Source of the DNA: Tricholoma matsutake
Lineage: Eukaryota; Basidiomycota; Agaricomycetes; Agaricales; Tricholomataceae
DNA length: 64,000 bases
Assembly (NCBI GenBank): GCA_026075535.2
Contig: AP026540.1
Coordinates: 4,898,001-4,962,000 of the forward strand
Direction of reading: 5' to 3'
Shown: piece after piece, positions 54,494-64,000 of the stretch
Layout: each line of letters begins with the position of its first letter
Position numbering within the stretch: the first letter of the stretch is position 1
Notes under the pieces: generated by a model
What the model saw: only the letters and a program-made list of their open reading frames with translations
Database searches by the model: none
What the model was told of the DNA's origin: nothing
Position numbers and translations under genes: made by a program

Positions 54494-54707
54494 GGAGGAT
54501 GAGCCTCCGTTGTCGAGAGATGAGAGGGTGGATATAACATCCACCTCTCATGGCTTTCTACATTTACTGGAGGCTATGATGATCTTTGTTGGTACCGTCC
54601 GAGTATCCGCCGTTCCGCTCATTGAGAGGAACGCATGGCGCCAGATGGCCTGGGAATTATTCACGACCACCTGGCAATTGTCTGAGCCAATGTCGGCAGA
54701 ACTCAGT

Positions 54708-56097
54708 CGCTCCTTGACTTGTTACAACCACCATAAATAGTGGTAAACACCTCTGCTCAACGTTGCACACGACGTCGACACTTCAATTTTTATCCGATTT
54801 TCGATCGGATTTCACCATCACGAACGCTCTCGGCGTCTCCAGGCCTGCCCTGATTTGCTAAGAGATCCATCTATCCGATCTCCGTGGATGCCCCGGTCAT
54901 TGTTTTTGACAATGGCTGCTATCTGTCTCGTTCTCCTGGGCTTCGAGGATCCTGACTAGGTGAGTGTTGTTTATGAAAGAGTAGTCTGGGTCCCTCTGGG
55001 GGCTTAGAGTGGGTGTGGGATGCCTGCTTCAACGCTCGCCCAAGTCGACACACTCGTTTACTTGGGGGAGGTCTGGCTTAGGGAGAAGGGACGTTATCAC
55101 TGGATTGCTGGTTGTCTGGGAGGCTTCTAGCCTCCATGCTCTGTGAGTTTCTATTACTAGAGACATGCTACACTGACTACCCGTTGGAATACACCATCGT
55201 TAAAAGGGGCCGGGTGATGGTGCCCCCTGGCGGCTAGGTCGTCACCTTGGTGGCCACCACTCTCCACCAACTCTCTACCTCCGGTGCTCACTCTTCTAGG
55301 GTGTTATGACCCGGGTTCAATATTCTCCCACTAGGCAGCAGGATGTGCGGCTTGCTCGCCCCCTCGGAGCGTTCGGAGGCTGGATCGGGTGGACCCAGAA
55401 TGTAGATAAGGGACCAGCCGTTATCGATTCCACGCTGTGTATTTTGATTCTTACCATCATCTACTAGCACTAACACACACTCTCTCAATGCCTAAACGGC
55501 GAACCAGAGTCCAACCACCACATCGGGGTCTACGCGACCCCGTTCTGATCACGGGCGACATCTTTGATGATGACGTCCAAGACTACGACACCCGGTTTGT
55601 GCAAGACGAATCGGAGGTAGCAGCTGCTTTCAGGGCAGCTAGAGATCTATGGGCCGGGGAAGACCTCTCCGACCCTAACGATGATGACGACGAAGAGGAT
55701 TCTCTTGCTATGCAGGAGGCCCTCAATTACGCTGAGAGCAGCCCTAAGCTAGCCTCGAGGCAAACGATCGATCGTGTGCTGTGGGCGCAGGACATCCATA
55801 TCGCACATAAACGTTGGACTCGCAGTCTCGAACGCGAGGACATGTATACACAGGAGCTCAGCATGGCCAAGCTCTTCTATCCGGAGGCATCCCCTGCCCC
55901 ATTACCGCCTTTGCCCCCCATCCCTGAGTTGGTGCAGGACGAAGTGCCGCTATCTGTGAATGAGAGGTTGGAAATTGAAGCCACCTCTCATGCCATGCTA
56001 CACCAACTCGACGCGATGACCATGTTCGTTGGTACCGTCCGTACGTCCGCCGTTCCCCCTGCAGAGAGGAACGCTTGGCGCCAAATGGCCTGGGAGT
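54708..56097 (+). mobile_element. SE-16, subfamily A short element, 3' part displaced by LINE-i
   Basis: The 5' motif is at 54708, inside SE-14. The 5' UTR and the first ~203 codons of the ORF are present up to MAWE, where LINE-i starts. The rest, and its target duplication, would lie beyond 64000. Confidence 0.78.
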
Positions 56098-58148
56098 CGA
56101 CGCTTCTTGACTTGTTACCGCGACGTGCACAGCCACCGAAATCTTCGTCGACACCGTTTTCATCCTCTGTAGCTCAATCCGTCTATGATCCAAGCGATCC
56201 AGTTTATATAGCGTCTTACCAACGCATGTCTGATTCGTTATCTAGAATAAGGGGGAGATCGGGCGAAGCCATGGATGAGGGGAACCCTTCCAGAGCCGGT
56301 ACGCCCAGAACTCCTGGCAACGATCCCATTGATTCTCTACGGCCCTCTGGGGGCCGTAGATCCTCACAGATAGCACCTTCCGTGGGCCCTCATCGGTCCC
56401 AAAGAAGCTCTCCAACTCCCTCCCCGTACGGGGCCAGAACGATCACACCTCGTGCACAGCGATTCAGCGTGCCGACACTATCTCCCAGGAGGGCCACAGC
56501 GTCCCCTGCACCTCCTACCACTCCTTCCACTCCTGCCTCTCGGTGGGGAGACGAAGCTGTGACACCCGACCCTGAGCCCGTGATCCAAGACACGGTGATG
56601 ACGAGCGATGCGGACGACGATTGGGCCGGTCCAGTCACCTTCGCCCACGATCTCGGGGAATACGCTCAGGGATTCATTACTGTTCTAAACAGGACTGGAG
56701 CCCGACAACCAACTGCTGAACAACGGCAGGAAATTGCAGAACAACTGGGGGCGGTGCTGTATGCGGCGACCACAGTTGGCTTCCATCGCGATTCGGGGAA
56801 CACGACCCTCCAAAGAGCCATAGACAGGGCTGGCAATGCAGGCAAGCGTCCTGCGACTACCAACCCCAACGACGTCCCAAGGACGGAGCACTTGGAGGGA
56901 TGGGATGGGCCACGCCCCCCCCCTCACAAATCTGCGAGGACACGAGGCCCGAGAGGGGCTCGACCTCTACCTAAACCCCCAGTAGGGGGCACTTCTTCTT
57001 CATGGGGCAGAGGGCCTCCTCCCCCTGTGAACATGTCGACCAAGCCTTCGGGCAGGGGGACATTTGCTCAGGTCGCTCGCTTCCCTGGGGGGCGAGCTCC
57101 TAACACATCCATGGATGGCCTTGTGCGACTAGCCAAGGCCTTCCCTGAACTTCCTACCGACAAACTGGCTGATATTCAGCAGCACGTCGGCCCTTCCAGG
57201 CCCAAGGCTGCAAAGCCTTCGCCCACTGTCCACGGACCGTCACGAAGACAGGTCCTCGTTCACGTTCGACCCCCCCTTGAGGAGGGAACAAATCCTGCTG
57301 ACTTCCTGGACCATGTCCGTATGACTCTAGGACTGCACCACTCCAAGCTAGTGGCACAGTCTGCTACCATGCACGCCGGGAACCTCTCGGTCTCAACTGA
57401 CGTAGTGGCCTCAGACGAGGACCTACGATGCTTCAAGGAGGCGGCCCACAAGGCCTTCCCCTTCGCGCTCCAAATCGATGCAGCGCTACTGACGTCCACG
57501 TCCTACCTCAAGTTGGTAGACGTGCCCTACATCGCAAACGACAAGGCGATTACGCCTGATGTTGTTATAGCACACCTGGGGAAGTCAGGCATATCTGACC
57601 TCACCGTTCTGCAAGTCCCCCCACGAGTGGTCCGTGATTCGAGAATGTTGGACACGTGCACCGTTTACCTTAACGTTGCCGACTCGGTCAGCGGCGCACG
57701 AGCGAAAGCTCTTATCGGACGTGGTGTCCAATTCGGACGCTATGTCGCCTATGTTAGGGCAGCCAGGGCAAACCCTGGTCTCCCGCTATGCCAACGATGC
57801 TGGAAGTGGGGCCACCCCACCCCAGCATGCAGAGCTCCACAGTCGAAGTGTCCGATCTGTGCAGGCCCACACTGCAAGGAGCACCATCGTGCCCTAGTGG
57901 GGTGCTGCAAGGGCAATGTCAAGGTGAACCCTCCTATCCCAGCTACCCCAGAGGGGGCAGCATGTCCTCACCCGGCTAGATGCTTAAACTGCCGGAAGAA
58001 CCACGCATCCGACGATCGTCGATGCAATTTCTGGCGACATCGCTTTGACCGTGACTGGATCAAAGCTCGCTACGACGAGGTGAGTGCTAAATGCAATTCT
58101 CGCTCCCCTCCTAATCACCTTCCCGCAGGATGCGGTGGCCGAACGTAG
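55488..58148 (+). CDS. Chimeric frame: SE-16 N-terminal half fused through the LINE-i 5' UTR to LINE-i ORF1
   Basis: From ATG 55488 the reading frame is open for 886 codons. Residues 1-203 are the SE protein up to the NAWRQMAWE core. About 43 residues then come from the LINE-i 5' UTR (LLDLLPRRAQPPKSSS...), and the rest is complete LINE-i ORF1 from MSDSLSRIRG. The fusion arises because LINE-i inserted in sense and in frame. Whether it is translated is unknown; the SE leader lies upstream and could drive it. The alternative is that only the internal ORF1 start is used. Confidence 0.55.
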   Translation: MPKRRTRVQPPHRGLRDPVLITGDIFDDDVQDYDTRFVQDESEVAAAFRAARDLWAGEDLSDPNDDDDEEDSLAMQEALNYAESSPKLASRQTIDRVLWAQDIHIAHKRWTRSLEREDMYTQELSMAKLFYPEASPAPLPPLPPIPELVQDEVPLSVNERLEIEATSHAMLHQLDAMTMFVGTVRTSAVPPAERNAWRQMAWESTLLDLLPRRAQPPKSSSTPFSSSVAQSVYDPSDPVYIASYQRMSDSLSRIRGRSGEAMDEGNPSRAGTPRTPGNDPIDSLRPSGGRRSSQIAPSVGPHRSQRSSPTPSPYGARTITPRAQRFSVPTLSPRRATASPAPPTTPSTPASRWGDEAVTPDPEPVIQDTVMTSDADDDWAGPVTFAHDLGEYAQGFITVLNRTGARQPTAEQRQEIAEQLGAVLYAATTVGFHRDSGNTTLQRAIDRAGNAGKRPATTNPNDVPRTEHLEGWDGPRPPPHKSARTRGPRGARPLPKPPVGGTSSSWGRGPPPPVNMSTKPSGRGTFAQVARFPGGRAPNTSMDGLVRLAKAFPELPTDKLADIQQHVGPSRPKAAKPSPTVHGPSRRQVLVHVRPPLEEGTNPADFLDHVRMTLGLHHSKLVAQSATMHAGNLSVSTDVVASDEDLRCFKEAAHKAFPFALQIDAALLTSTSYLKLVDVPYIANDKAITPDVVIAHLGKSGISDLTVLQVPPRVVRDSRMLDTCTVYLNVADSVSGARAKALIGRGVQFGRYVAYVRAARANPGLPLCQRCWKWGHPTPACRAPQSKCPICAGPHCKEHHRALVGCCKGNVKVNPPIPATPEGAACPHPARCLNCRKNHASDDRRCNFWRHRFDRDWIKARYDEVSAKCNSRSPPNHLPAGCGGRT
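56226..58148 (+). CDS. LINE-i ORF1, intact 640-aa gag-like protein with zinc knuckles
   Basis: This is the only uninterrupted ORF1 in the window. Residues 1-105 are Ser/Pro/Arg-rich; about 130-200 is a more ordered segment; about 205-290 is Gly/Pro/Arg-rich (GPRGARPLPKPPVGG, GRGPPPPVN); about 330-520 is the conserved central domain. Zinc motifs: C522-C525-H530-C535 (CX2CX4HX4C), a Cys/His cluster at 542-560, and C586-C589-H593-C600 (CX2CX3HX6C), followed by NFWRHRFDRDWIKARYDEV. Such proteins bind element RNA. The stop codon TAG is immediately followed by the ORF2 ATG. Confidence 0.85.
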   Translation: MSDSLSRIRGRSGEAMDEGNPSRAGTPRTPGNDPIDSLRPSGGRRSSQIAPSVGPHRSQRSSPTPSPYGARTITPRAQRFSVPTLSPRRATASPAPPTTPSTPASRWGDEAVTPDPEPVIQDTVMTSDADDDWAGPVTFAHDLGEYAQGFITVLNRTGARQPTAEQRQEIAEQLGAVLYAATTVGFHRDSGNTTLQRAIDRAGNAGKRPATTNPNDVPRTEHLEGWDGPRPPPHKSARTRGPRGARPLPKPPVGGTSSSWGRGPPPPVNMSTKPSGRGTFAQVARFPGGRAPNTSMDGLVRLAKAFPELPTDKLADIQQHVGPSRPKAAKPSPTVHGPSRRQVLVHVRPPLEEGTNPADFLDHVRMTLGLHHSKLVAQSATMHAGNLSVSTDVVASDEDLRCFKEAAHKAFPFALQIDAALLTSTSYLKLVDVPYIANDKAITPDVVIAHLGKSGISDLTVLQVPPRVVRDSRMLDTCTVYLNVADSVSGARAKALIGRGVQFGRYVAYVRAARANPGLPLCQRCWKWGHPTPACRAPQSKCPICAGPHCKEHHRALVGCCKGNVKVNPPIPATPEGAACPHPARCLNCRKNHASDDRRCNFWRHRFDRDWIKARYDEVSAKCNSRSPPNHLPAGCGGRT

Positions 58149-61100
58149 ATGAGGGACAGACTTAGATCTACCCCGCAGCTGCGCATATTTAGTCAAAATG
58201 TGAACCGTAATTGGGGGTACATGGACTCGTTACTGGCAGATCTCAATGATGATTACGACTTGCTGTTTATCCAAGAGCCTCCTTGGCGATTAATAAGATA
58301 CGCCCCTTCTGCCCACAACAGGGAAGGGGACGAGGTCATAGGTGCACCAATGAGCCCAAACTGGGGAACTTTGGTGCGCCCATCAGGGGTTGACTCCCCT
58401 CCACGCGTCGCTGTGTACTTTGCGAACAGCATCGCTAATCTAAGACCGGGTCTCAGGTGAGATCTGATCGATGATCGTGATATCCTTCTGTTCTCACTGG
58501 GAATAGGGGAAGATGTCATGCTACTGGCTAATGTGTACTCAGACAGCCAACATTCGGCCATAACGCTCTTATTTGAGAACGTCATGACGATCCCTCGCTT
58601 GCACTTCATGAGTGGCGACTTCAACATGAGACACGCATCCTGGGACCCCCAGGGGCCTGAACACTCCATCCACGCTGACCACTTAGTAGAAACGGCTACG
58701 GCACTTGGCCTAACTAGGGCCCTACCTGTAGTGGAGGGCCCTACCCACTTCCCCCCTCAACAGGGCTTTCACCCCACAGTGATCGACCTGATGTTCGTAC
58801 CTACAGATCTTAGATTTGTGCTGTACTGTGAGATCATACCTGAAGCCAGGGGGACGTCTGACCACGCTCCTCTGACATTAGTGCTGCCTGGCCCGGGATC
58901 TCTGGTCCCGGTTACCAAGTGGTCCATCAAAAAAGGATCCGAGGAGGAGGCATCGTACCGAGATGCCGTCTCCTCAGCTTTAACTCCGTGGCTAGACTGG
59001 CATGGAGATACTTCGGCAGAAATCGATGATGTTGTTTCGGCGATATCAACGATTTTGAACAAGGCATGGGAAAGCCATGCCAAGGAATCTCGCCTCGGCA
59101 AGTCATCCAAAGGCTGGTGGACTGACGAATGCAGTGGTGCCTTAGACGCTTACAGAGCCTCTCGCGATGAGGGGGACTGGAAGTTTTATAGGAAAGTCAT
59201 GCGACACGCGAAGCGAGACTTTTTCGATGACCGTATCCAAGAAGTGGCTACGACCAACAGACGACCCTGGGACCTGATGGCCTGGACGCGTCAGCATAAC
59301 CTCCCATCGTACGAGGCGATCTCCTATCGGGGAGAACCTTGTAACGATTTGGATTCCCTGTGGGCTGCCCTTGATGGGTCCTACAATGCTGCCTCAGATC
59401 GAGTAGTCGATCTGAGCATTCTTGATGAACTAGATCCGGTGCCTGAAAGGGCCTGGATCCCGTTCTCTGTTATGGAAATGAAAGAAGTGCTAAATGCGTG
59501 TTCTTCCCATTCCGCTCCGGGGCCCGATCATGTTACATGGTCGCACCTAAAGCACTGGTGTAGCAACCCAGAAGTGGCAGGGCTCATCACCCGCATTGCT
59601 GAGGCATGCATCACTGCTGGACATTGGCCAGCCCACTTTAAGGAATCCCTGTCGGTCATTATCCCGAAACCAGGGAAACCTAACTACTCCACCCCTAAGT
59701 CGTTCAGGCCCATTGTGCTGTTGAACACTTTGGGTAAATTAGTCGAGAAGATGCTGTCTAGGCGGCTCCAGTTCGACGGTGTCGCACACGAGGCTTTCGA
59801 ACAAAACCAGTTCGGAGGCGTCGCCCAGCGTTCCACGGAGGATGCAGGTATCTACCTTACCCACCTGGTCAGAGCAGGTTGGGCCAAAGGGCTCAAAACA
59901 AGCGTTGTCGCTTTTGACATCGCTCAGTTCTTCCCCTCCTTGAACCACCGGGTTCTGTTGGAGATCATCTCGTGGTCGGGGTTTCCTGCGCAAGTAGTAA
60001 ACTTCTTCCGCTCGTATCTGGTTGGTCGCAAGACGACCTACAAATGGAACGCTTTCTCATCTGGCTCCTTTGCAGCGGATGTGGGAGTGGGACAGGGATC
60101 CACCCTGTCCCCAGTCCTGTCGGCGCTATACCTGACGCCCATCATGAAACTCTTCAGAAGAAGCGAGGTTGGCAGAGATGTCGACCTCATGTCATACGTA
60201 GACGATGGTACCCTCATCGCCCGCTCCCCACAGTTGGAGGACAACCTCCCCCTTCTAAAGAAAGCGTATGGCTGGATCTTCCAGGCATTCACCTCCCTCG
60301 GACTTGTCCTCGAACATGACAAGTCCGAGATATTTCACTTTTCAAGGGCGAGGAGATTTACTCCCTTACCCATTGATCTCGGTTTCGCCCCTTACACGGG
60401 TAATACCCCGCTCAAACCCAAGGTCACCTGGAGGTACCTCGGATTCTTCTTCAACCGTAAGCTCTCCTTCAAGGAGCATACGCGATTCTACTCCACCAAA
60501 GCTCTCACCACTGCGAGGGCGATGGGAATGCTCGGCAATTCTGTCAGAGGGCTAACCCCTATGCAGAAATGCCTACTCTACCGTTCGTGTGTCGTACCCA
60601 TTATGACATACGGACTCAGATTATGGCACTTCAAAGGTGCTCACATCAAAGGTGTCATCAAGACGTTGGCCCAAGTGCAGTCCATCGCTGCACGTTGGAT
60701 CCTCGGTGCATTCAGAACCACCCCAATCGGTGGCCTGGAAAGTATCGCCGGACTGCTGCCTATGCAGCTGTTACTGTGTCGCTTAGTCGACAGAGGGGTA
60801 TTCAGAACCCCTCTATTGGCTCCATCACACCCCCTAAGAGCGATCTTAGGGCCTAATCACGTCGGCACCACCCACTCTCATGAGCTTGGACTCTGGGGAG
60901 GGAACGTGCTCAACACACTCACCTTGCAAGGGCCGTCTGTCGCTTCGGCTGCAGCCTTGGCCCTCGTACCAGGCGATGAATTTGACCCCTTTGGGGAAGA
61001 AAACACACCTGGAAACAGAGTGAAGGATTTATTCCCCACTCGCTTCTCCTCTCATCATCTCACCTCTAAGGAGGATGGAGCGAAGAATTCTTATAGGAGT

Positions 61101-61802
61101 GACCTCGACAAGGCCTGGGCTAACGCCCTGGTCGAGGACGACACTCTCGTCGTTGCAGTGGACGCCTCAGTGCCCACAGATGCCAAATTTCAGGCTGTCG
61201 CCTGTGCTCTTGTCTTCGGACAGGGAGAACAGGTCGATCGCGTTGTCTCTGCTTCTGGAAGGAGAACCCCTCCAGAAGTCGAACTCTTCGCTCTCCAACT
61301 GGGCGTCTCGGCTGCGTGCAGCAGAGGATGCAAAAAGTTGGTGATATTCTCGGATTCTACTACGGGCATTGAGTCCCTAATTGATCCTAGGCCACGCTCT
61401 GAGCAAGTGTTTGCTCTGGACGCCTGTCGCTCCCTTTGTCCCTGGCTAGCTGGAGATGAGGAGAGAAACCTCACATTCTGGCATGTCCCCTCGAAATTCG
61501 AGTGGAACGTTCACAAGATGGCTCACGATGTAGCTACATCCACCAAGATCTCCGTGGGCAGACACCCGCGGACGTCTTTAGACTACCTTAGAAACCAGGT
61601 CGAAAAGGCCGTTTGTAAGGATTGGCACACCCGGTTCTCAGATCCGGCGTATCATGGGTGGCACTTCTACCAACTCAAAGGAGTTGGCGGAAAACCGGTT
61701 TTACCCTCGACTCACAAAGGTGGGCCTTGGCTGAAAGTTATGGGCAACAACACTACGTTGACTTCCCGTACAACTCGTATGATCACTGGCCATGCTCCTA
61801 TA
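58149..61802 (+). pseudogene. LINE-i ORF2, one CGA-to-TGA stop, 3' end cut by SE-17
   Basis: The frame opens at 58149 (MRDRLRSTPQL). TGA at 58458-58460 replaces the second Arg of GLRRDLID in the endonuclease; the rest is open to 61802. Endonuclease motifs, RT (AFDIAQFF, YVDDGTL) and RNase H (VVAVDASVPTD, FSDSTTG) are present. The frame ends at TGHAP where SE-17 begins, so the C-terminal finger is separated. Confidence 0.8.
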
Positions 61803-64000
61803 TTTTTTTTTTTTTTTTTGGATCAGAATTTATAACGCGGGGCTCGAACGCAGTCCACGGAGCAAGGTACAAACTTGGGTACTACTTTATCTACGCGTTC
61901 CCCTCGCCCATATCCCGCTCAGGTCCCCGTTTTAGCCACCTTTAGGCGGGCAGTTCCACAGACGTTGGCCTCTCAGCCAGGAAAGGCAATAATCTGGAGG
62001 GGGCGCCCCCCCCTCCCGAAGTTAGCCATTAGATCGCCCCCTGGAGCAAACGGTCCCCCAGCCACATGTCCGACCGAGGCCAGACCAGGCGCAGCAGTGT
62101 TAATTCACCGTAAATCCCCCCTTGCGGGAGGAATAACCGTTTGCGTTTTTCCAGCCAACGAGGATTGACCACCCCAGACGAATGAGGTGGACCATCACCG
62201 TGTTGTGCACGAGTGACAGTAACAAGGCGGGTGGTTGTTCACCTGGTTATTCACCGTGACCGCCGTAAGTAGGGGGCCGAGACCCCCCTCGAGCAAATGC
62301 ACCCATGTGCACGCACTCGATGACATCGTCCCCCCCGCAGTGGGGGGAAGGTATAGGGAAGCGACACCATGTCACCATCCCGATAGTGGCCACCAGTTAC
62401 TTGGTGGCCGTGAACGTAGAGGGGGATAGCCCCCTGTACTAGTTGCGGCGCTGCTGTCCACGAGGACCTCAAGGACGACGGCGCCGTGCTGGGGACGAGG
62501 GTTCCCCAGATTGAGGCTCTGATTGAGCGGTGTGCACCGCCGCATAGGAAGCCCGGAAGGCTGCCGGAGACGTGAGGTCGAGAGGTGTCGGAACGGCTGC
62601 TAGTTCCGCCGACATCGTCTCAGACAGTCGCCAGGTGGTCGTGAATAACTCCCAGGCCATTTGGCGCCAAGCGTTCCTCTCTGCAGGGGGAACGGCGGAC
62701 GTACGGACGGTACCAATGAACATGGTCATCGCGTCGAGTTGGTGTAGCATGGCATGAGAGGTGGCTTCGATTTCCAGCCTCTCATTCACAGATAACGGCA
62801 CTTCATCCTCCACCAGCTCAGGGATGGGGGGCAAAGGCGGTAGCGGGGCAGGGGATGCCTCCGGATAGAAGAGCTCAGCAATGCCGAGCTCCTGAGTGTA
62901 CATGTCCTCGCGTTCGAGACTGCGAGTCCATCGTTTATGTGCGACATGGACGTCCTGCGCCCACAGCACACGGTCGATCGTTTGCCTCGAGGCTAGCTTG
63001 GGGCTGCTCTCAGCATAATCGAGGGCCTCCTGCATAGCAAGAGAATCCTCGTCATCCTCAGGGTCGGAGAGGTCTTCTCCAGCCCATAGATCTCTAACTG
63101 CCCGTAGGGCAGTAGCTACATCCGGATCGTCATGATCGTACCGGGTGTCGTAGTCTTGGACGCCATCATCATAGATGTCGCCCGTAATCAGGGAGGGGTC
63201 GTGTAGACCCCAGCGTGGTGTTTGCGCTCTAGTTCGCCGTTTAGGCATTGAGAGGGGAAGTTAGTGCTAGTAGGTGATGGTAGAAATCAAGATACGTAGC
63301 GTGCCATCGATAACAGCTGGCCCCTTATCTCTATTCCGGGTCCACCCGATACTGCCTCCGAACGCTCCGAGGGGGGGACAGGCCGCACATCCTGTAACCC
63401 AGTGGGAGAAGATTGAACCTGGGTCATACCACCCTAGAAGAGTGAGCACCGGAGGTAGAGAGTTGGTGGAGAGTGGCGGCCACCAAGGTGTCGACCTAGC
63501 CGCCAGGGGGCACCATCGCCCGGCCCCTTTTAACGATGGTGTATTCCAACGGGTAGTCAGTGTAGCTTGTCCCTAGTAGTAGTGACTCACATAGCATGGA
63601 GGCTAGAAGCCTCCCAGACAACTAGCAATCCAGTGATAATGTCCCTTCTCCCTAAGCCAGACCTCCCCCAACTAAACGAGTGTGTCGACTTGGGCGAGCG
63701 TTGAAGCAGGCATCCCACACCCACTCTAAGCCCCCAGAGGGACCCAGACTACTCTTTCATAAACGACACTCACCTAGTCAGGATCCTCGAAACCCAGGAG
63801 AGCGAGACAGATAGCAGCCATTGTCAAAAACAATGACCGGGGCATCCACGGAGATCGGATGGATGGATCTCTTAGCAAATCAGGGTAGGCCTGGAGACGC
63901 CGAGAGCGTTCGTGATGGTGAAATCCGATCGAAAATCGGACGAAAATTGAAGTGTCGACGTCGCATGCAACGTTGAGCAGAGGTGTTTACCACTATTTAT
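61803..64000 (-). mobile_element. SE-17, subfamily A short element, 5' end just beyond the window
   Basis: Poly(T) at 61803-61819 is followed by GGATCAGAATTTATAAC, the subfamily A tail. ORF and 5' UTR follow, and the window stops about 30 bases short of the expected 5' terminus. The target is LINE-i ORF2, antisense. The left flank CCATGCTCCTAT should recur just past the right edge. Confidence 0.8.
62469..63248 (-). CDS. SE-17 protein, subfamily A, shortened to 259 aa by a CGA-to-TGA change
   Basis: The frame from ATG 63248 is open with the full layout of the SE-10 protein and the consensus Arg in NAWRQMAWE. It stops at 62471-62469 after RRRRP. In SE-10 the next codon is CGA (Arg) and the protein runs ten residues further (RGPRGQQRRN). 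Loss of half the basic tail may or may not abolish function. Confidence 0.7.
   Translation of the reverse strand: MPKRRTRAQTPRWGLHDPSLITGDIYDDGVQDYDTRYDHDDPDVATALRAVRDLWAGEDLSDPEDDEDSLAMQEALDYAESSPKLASRQTIDRVLWAQDVHVAHKRWTRSLEREDMYTQELGIAELFYPEASPAPLPPLPPIPELVEDEVPLSVNERLEIEATSHAMLHQLDAMTMFIGTVRTSAVPPAERNAWRQMAWELFTTTWRLSETMSAELAAVPTPLDLTSPAAFRASYAAVHTAQSEPQSGEPSSPARRRRP

Larger units (their letters stand above)
46196..54704 (+). mobile_element. SE-14, subfamily B short element with a 5' UTR deletion, split by LINE-h
   Basis: The 5' motif is at 46196. At about 46295 the leader jumps from TTTTCGATTGG straight to GGTGGACCCGG, losing about 500-600 bases of 5' UTR (hairpins H3 and H4 included). 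The ORF starts at 46392, is broken by LINE-h at 46872, resumes at 54494 and is cut again by SE-16 at 54704. Removal of LINE-h restores the ORF frame across GGAGGATRAGCCTC. Confidence 0.75.
46392..54704 (+). pseudogene. SE-14 ORF fragment (46392-46872 and 54494-54704)
   Basis: The first piece encodes about 160 codons of the subfamily B protein (MPSSNRRVRPRHWAAHG... to IPELVEDKP). After LINE-h it continues with EDEPPLSRDERVDITSTSHGF through the core (VGTVRVSAVPLIERNAWRQ) to MSAEL, where SE-16 begins. Apart from the two insertions no stop is seen. The basic tail is missing. Confidence 0.65.
56101..61802 (+). mobile_element. LINE-i, 5'-complete LINE, 3' end displaced by SE-17
   Basis: The 5' terminus CGCTTCTTGACTTGTTACC at 56101 follows three extra bases (CGA). 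5' UTR 56101-56225, ORF1 56226-58148, ORF2 from 58149. SE-17 poly(T) starts at 61803 in the C-terminal part of ORF2; the 3' UTR would lie beyond the window. Its 5' terminus is closest of all LINE copies to the SE 5' motif. Confidence 0.85.

Noticed and set aside
56098..56225. SE N-terminal region as a genuine part of LINE ORF1
   Set aside because: LINE-a, LINE-b and LINE-f start at the same 5' terminus without any SE sequence, so the fusion is private to the LINE-i site.
1..64000. CRISPR arrays, satellites, LTRs, rRNA or tRNA genes
   Set aside because: No spaced short repeats, terminal direct repeats or RNA gene structures were found; all repetition is due to the two non-LTR families.

Overview
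The window is a nest of retrotransposons from a fungal, most likely basidiomycete (Agaricomycete-type), genome. Only the first ~530 bases look like host DNA: the 3' end of a gene with a 61-base GT-AG intron, then a short A+T-rich stretch. Everything else can be assigned to two element families inserted into one another on both strands. Element names used here (LINE-a to LINE-i, SE-1 to SE-17) are mine.

Family 1 is an autonomous non-LTR retrotransposon of about 6.4 kb. It has a ~125-base 5' UTR, ORF1 (~640 aa, three cysteine/histidine zinc-knuckle motifs), ORF2 (1289 aa: endonuclease, reverse transcriptase, RNase H, C-terminal Cys/His finger), a ~525-base 3' UTR and poly(A). The domain order fits the Tad1/I group. 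LINE-f (32714-39158) is full length with intact ORF2; LINE-i (56101-61802) has intact ORF1; LINE-h keeps ORF2 open apart from one insertion.

Family 2 is a short element (SE) of 1.9-2.3 kb with a ~780-base structured 5' UTR, one ORF of about 270-280 aa with no recognised homology, a 3' UTR rich in G/C hairpins, and poly(A). It encodes no endonuclease or reverse transcriptase. It shares a 5' terminal motif and a 3' tail with the LINE, so it looks like a coding partner or parasite mobilised by LINE ORF2, comparable in logic to the ORF1-only half-LINEs of mammals. At least four subfamilies are present; six copies keep an uninterrupted ORF.

Layout: 1-533 host; 534-2856 LINE-a with SE-1; 2857-27016 a nest built on LINE-c (containing SE-6, SE-5, LINE-b, SE-2 to SE-4, LINE-d with SE-7, and SE-8); 27017-31491 SE-9 with SE-10 inside; 31492-45241 LINE-e with SE-11, LINE-f, SE-12 and SE-13; 45242-64000 LINE-e2, LINE-g, SE-14, LINE-h with SE-15, SE-16, LINE-i and SE-17. 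Twelve insertions are closed by 12-15 base target-site duplications. Three junctions (2856/2857, across SE-9, and 45241/45242) cannot be simple insertions and mark rearrangements or assembly joins. Most nonsense mutations in the LINE ORFs are CGA to TGA, a sign of CpG decay.
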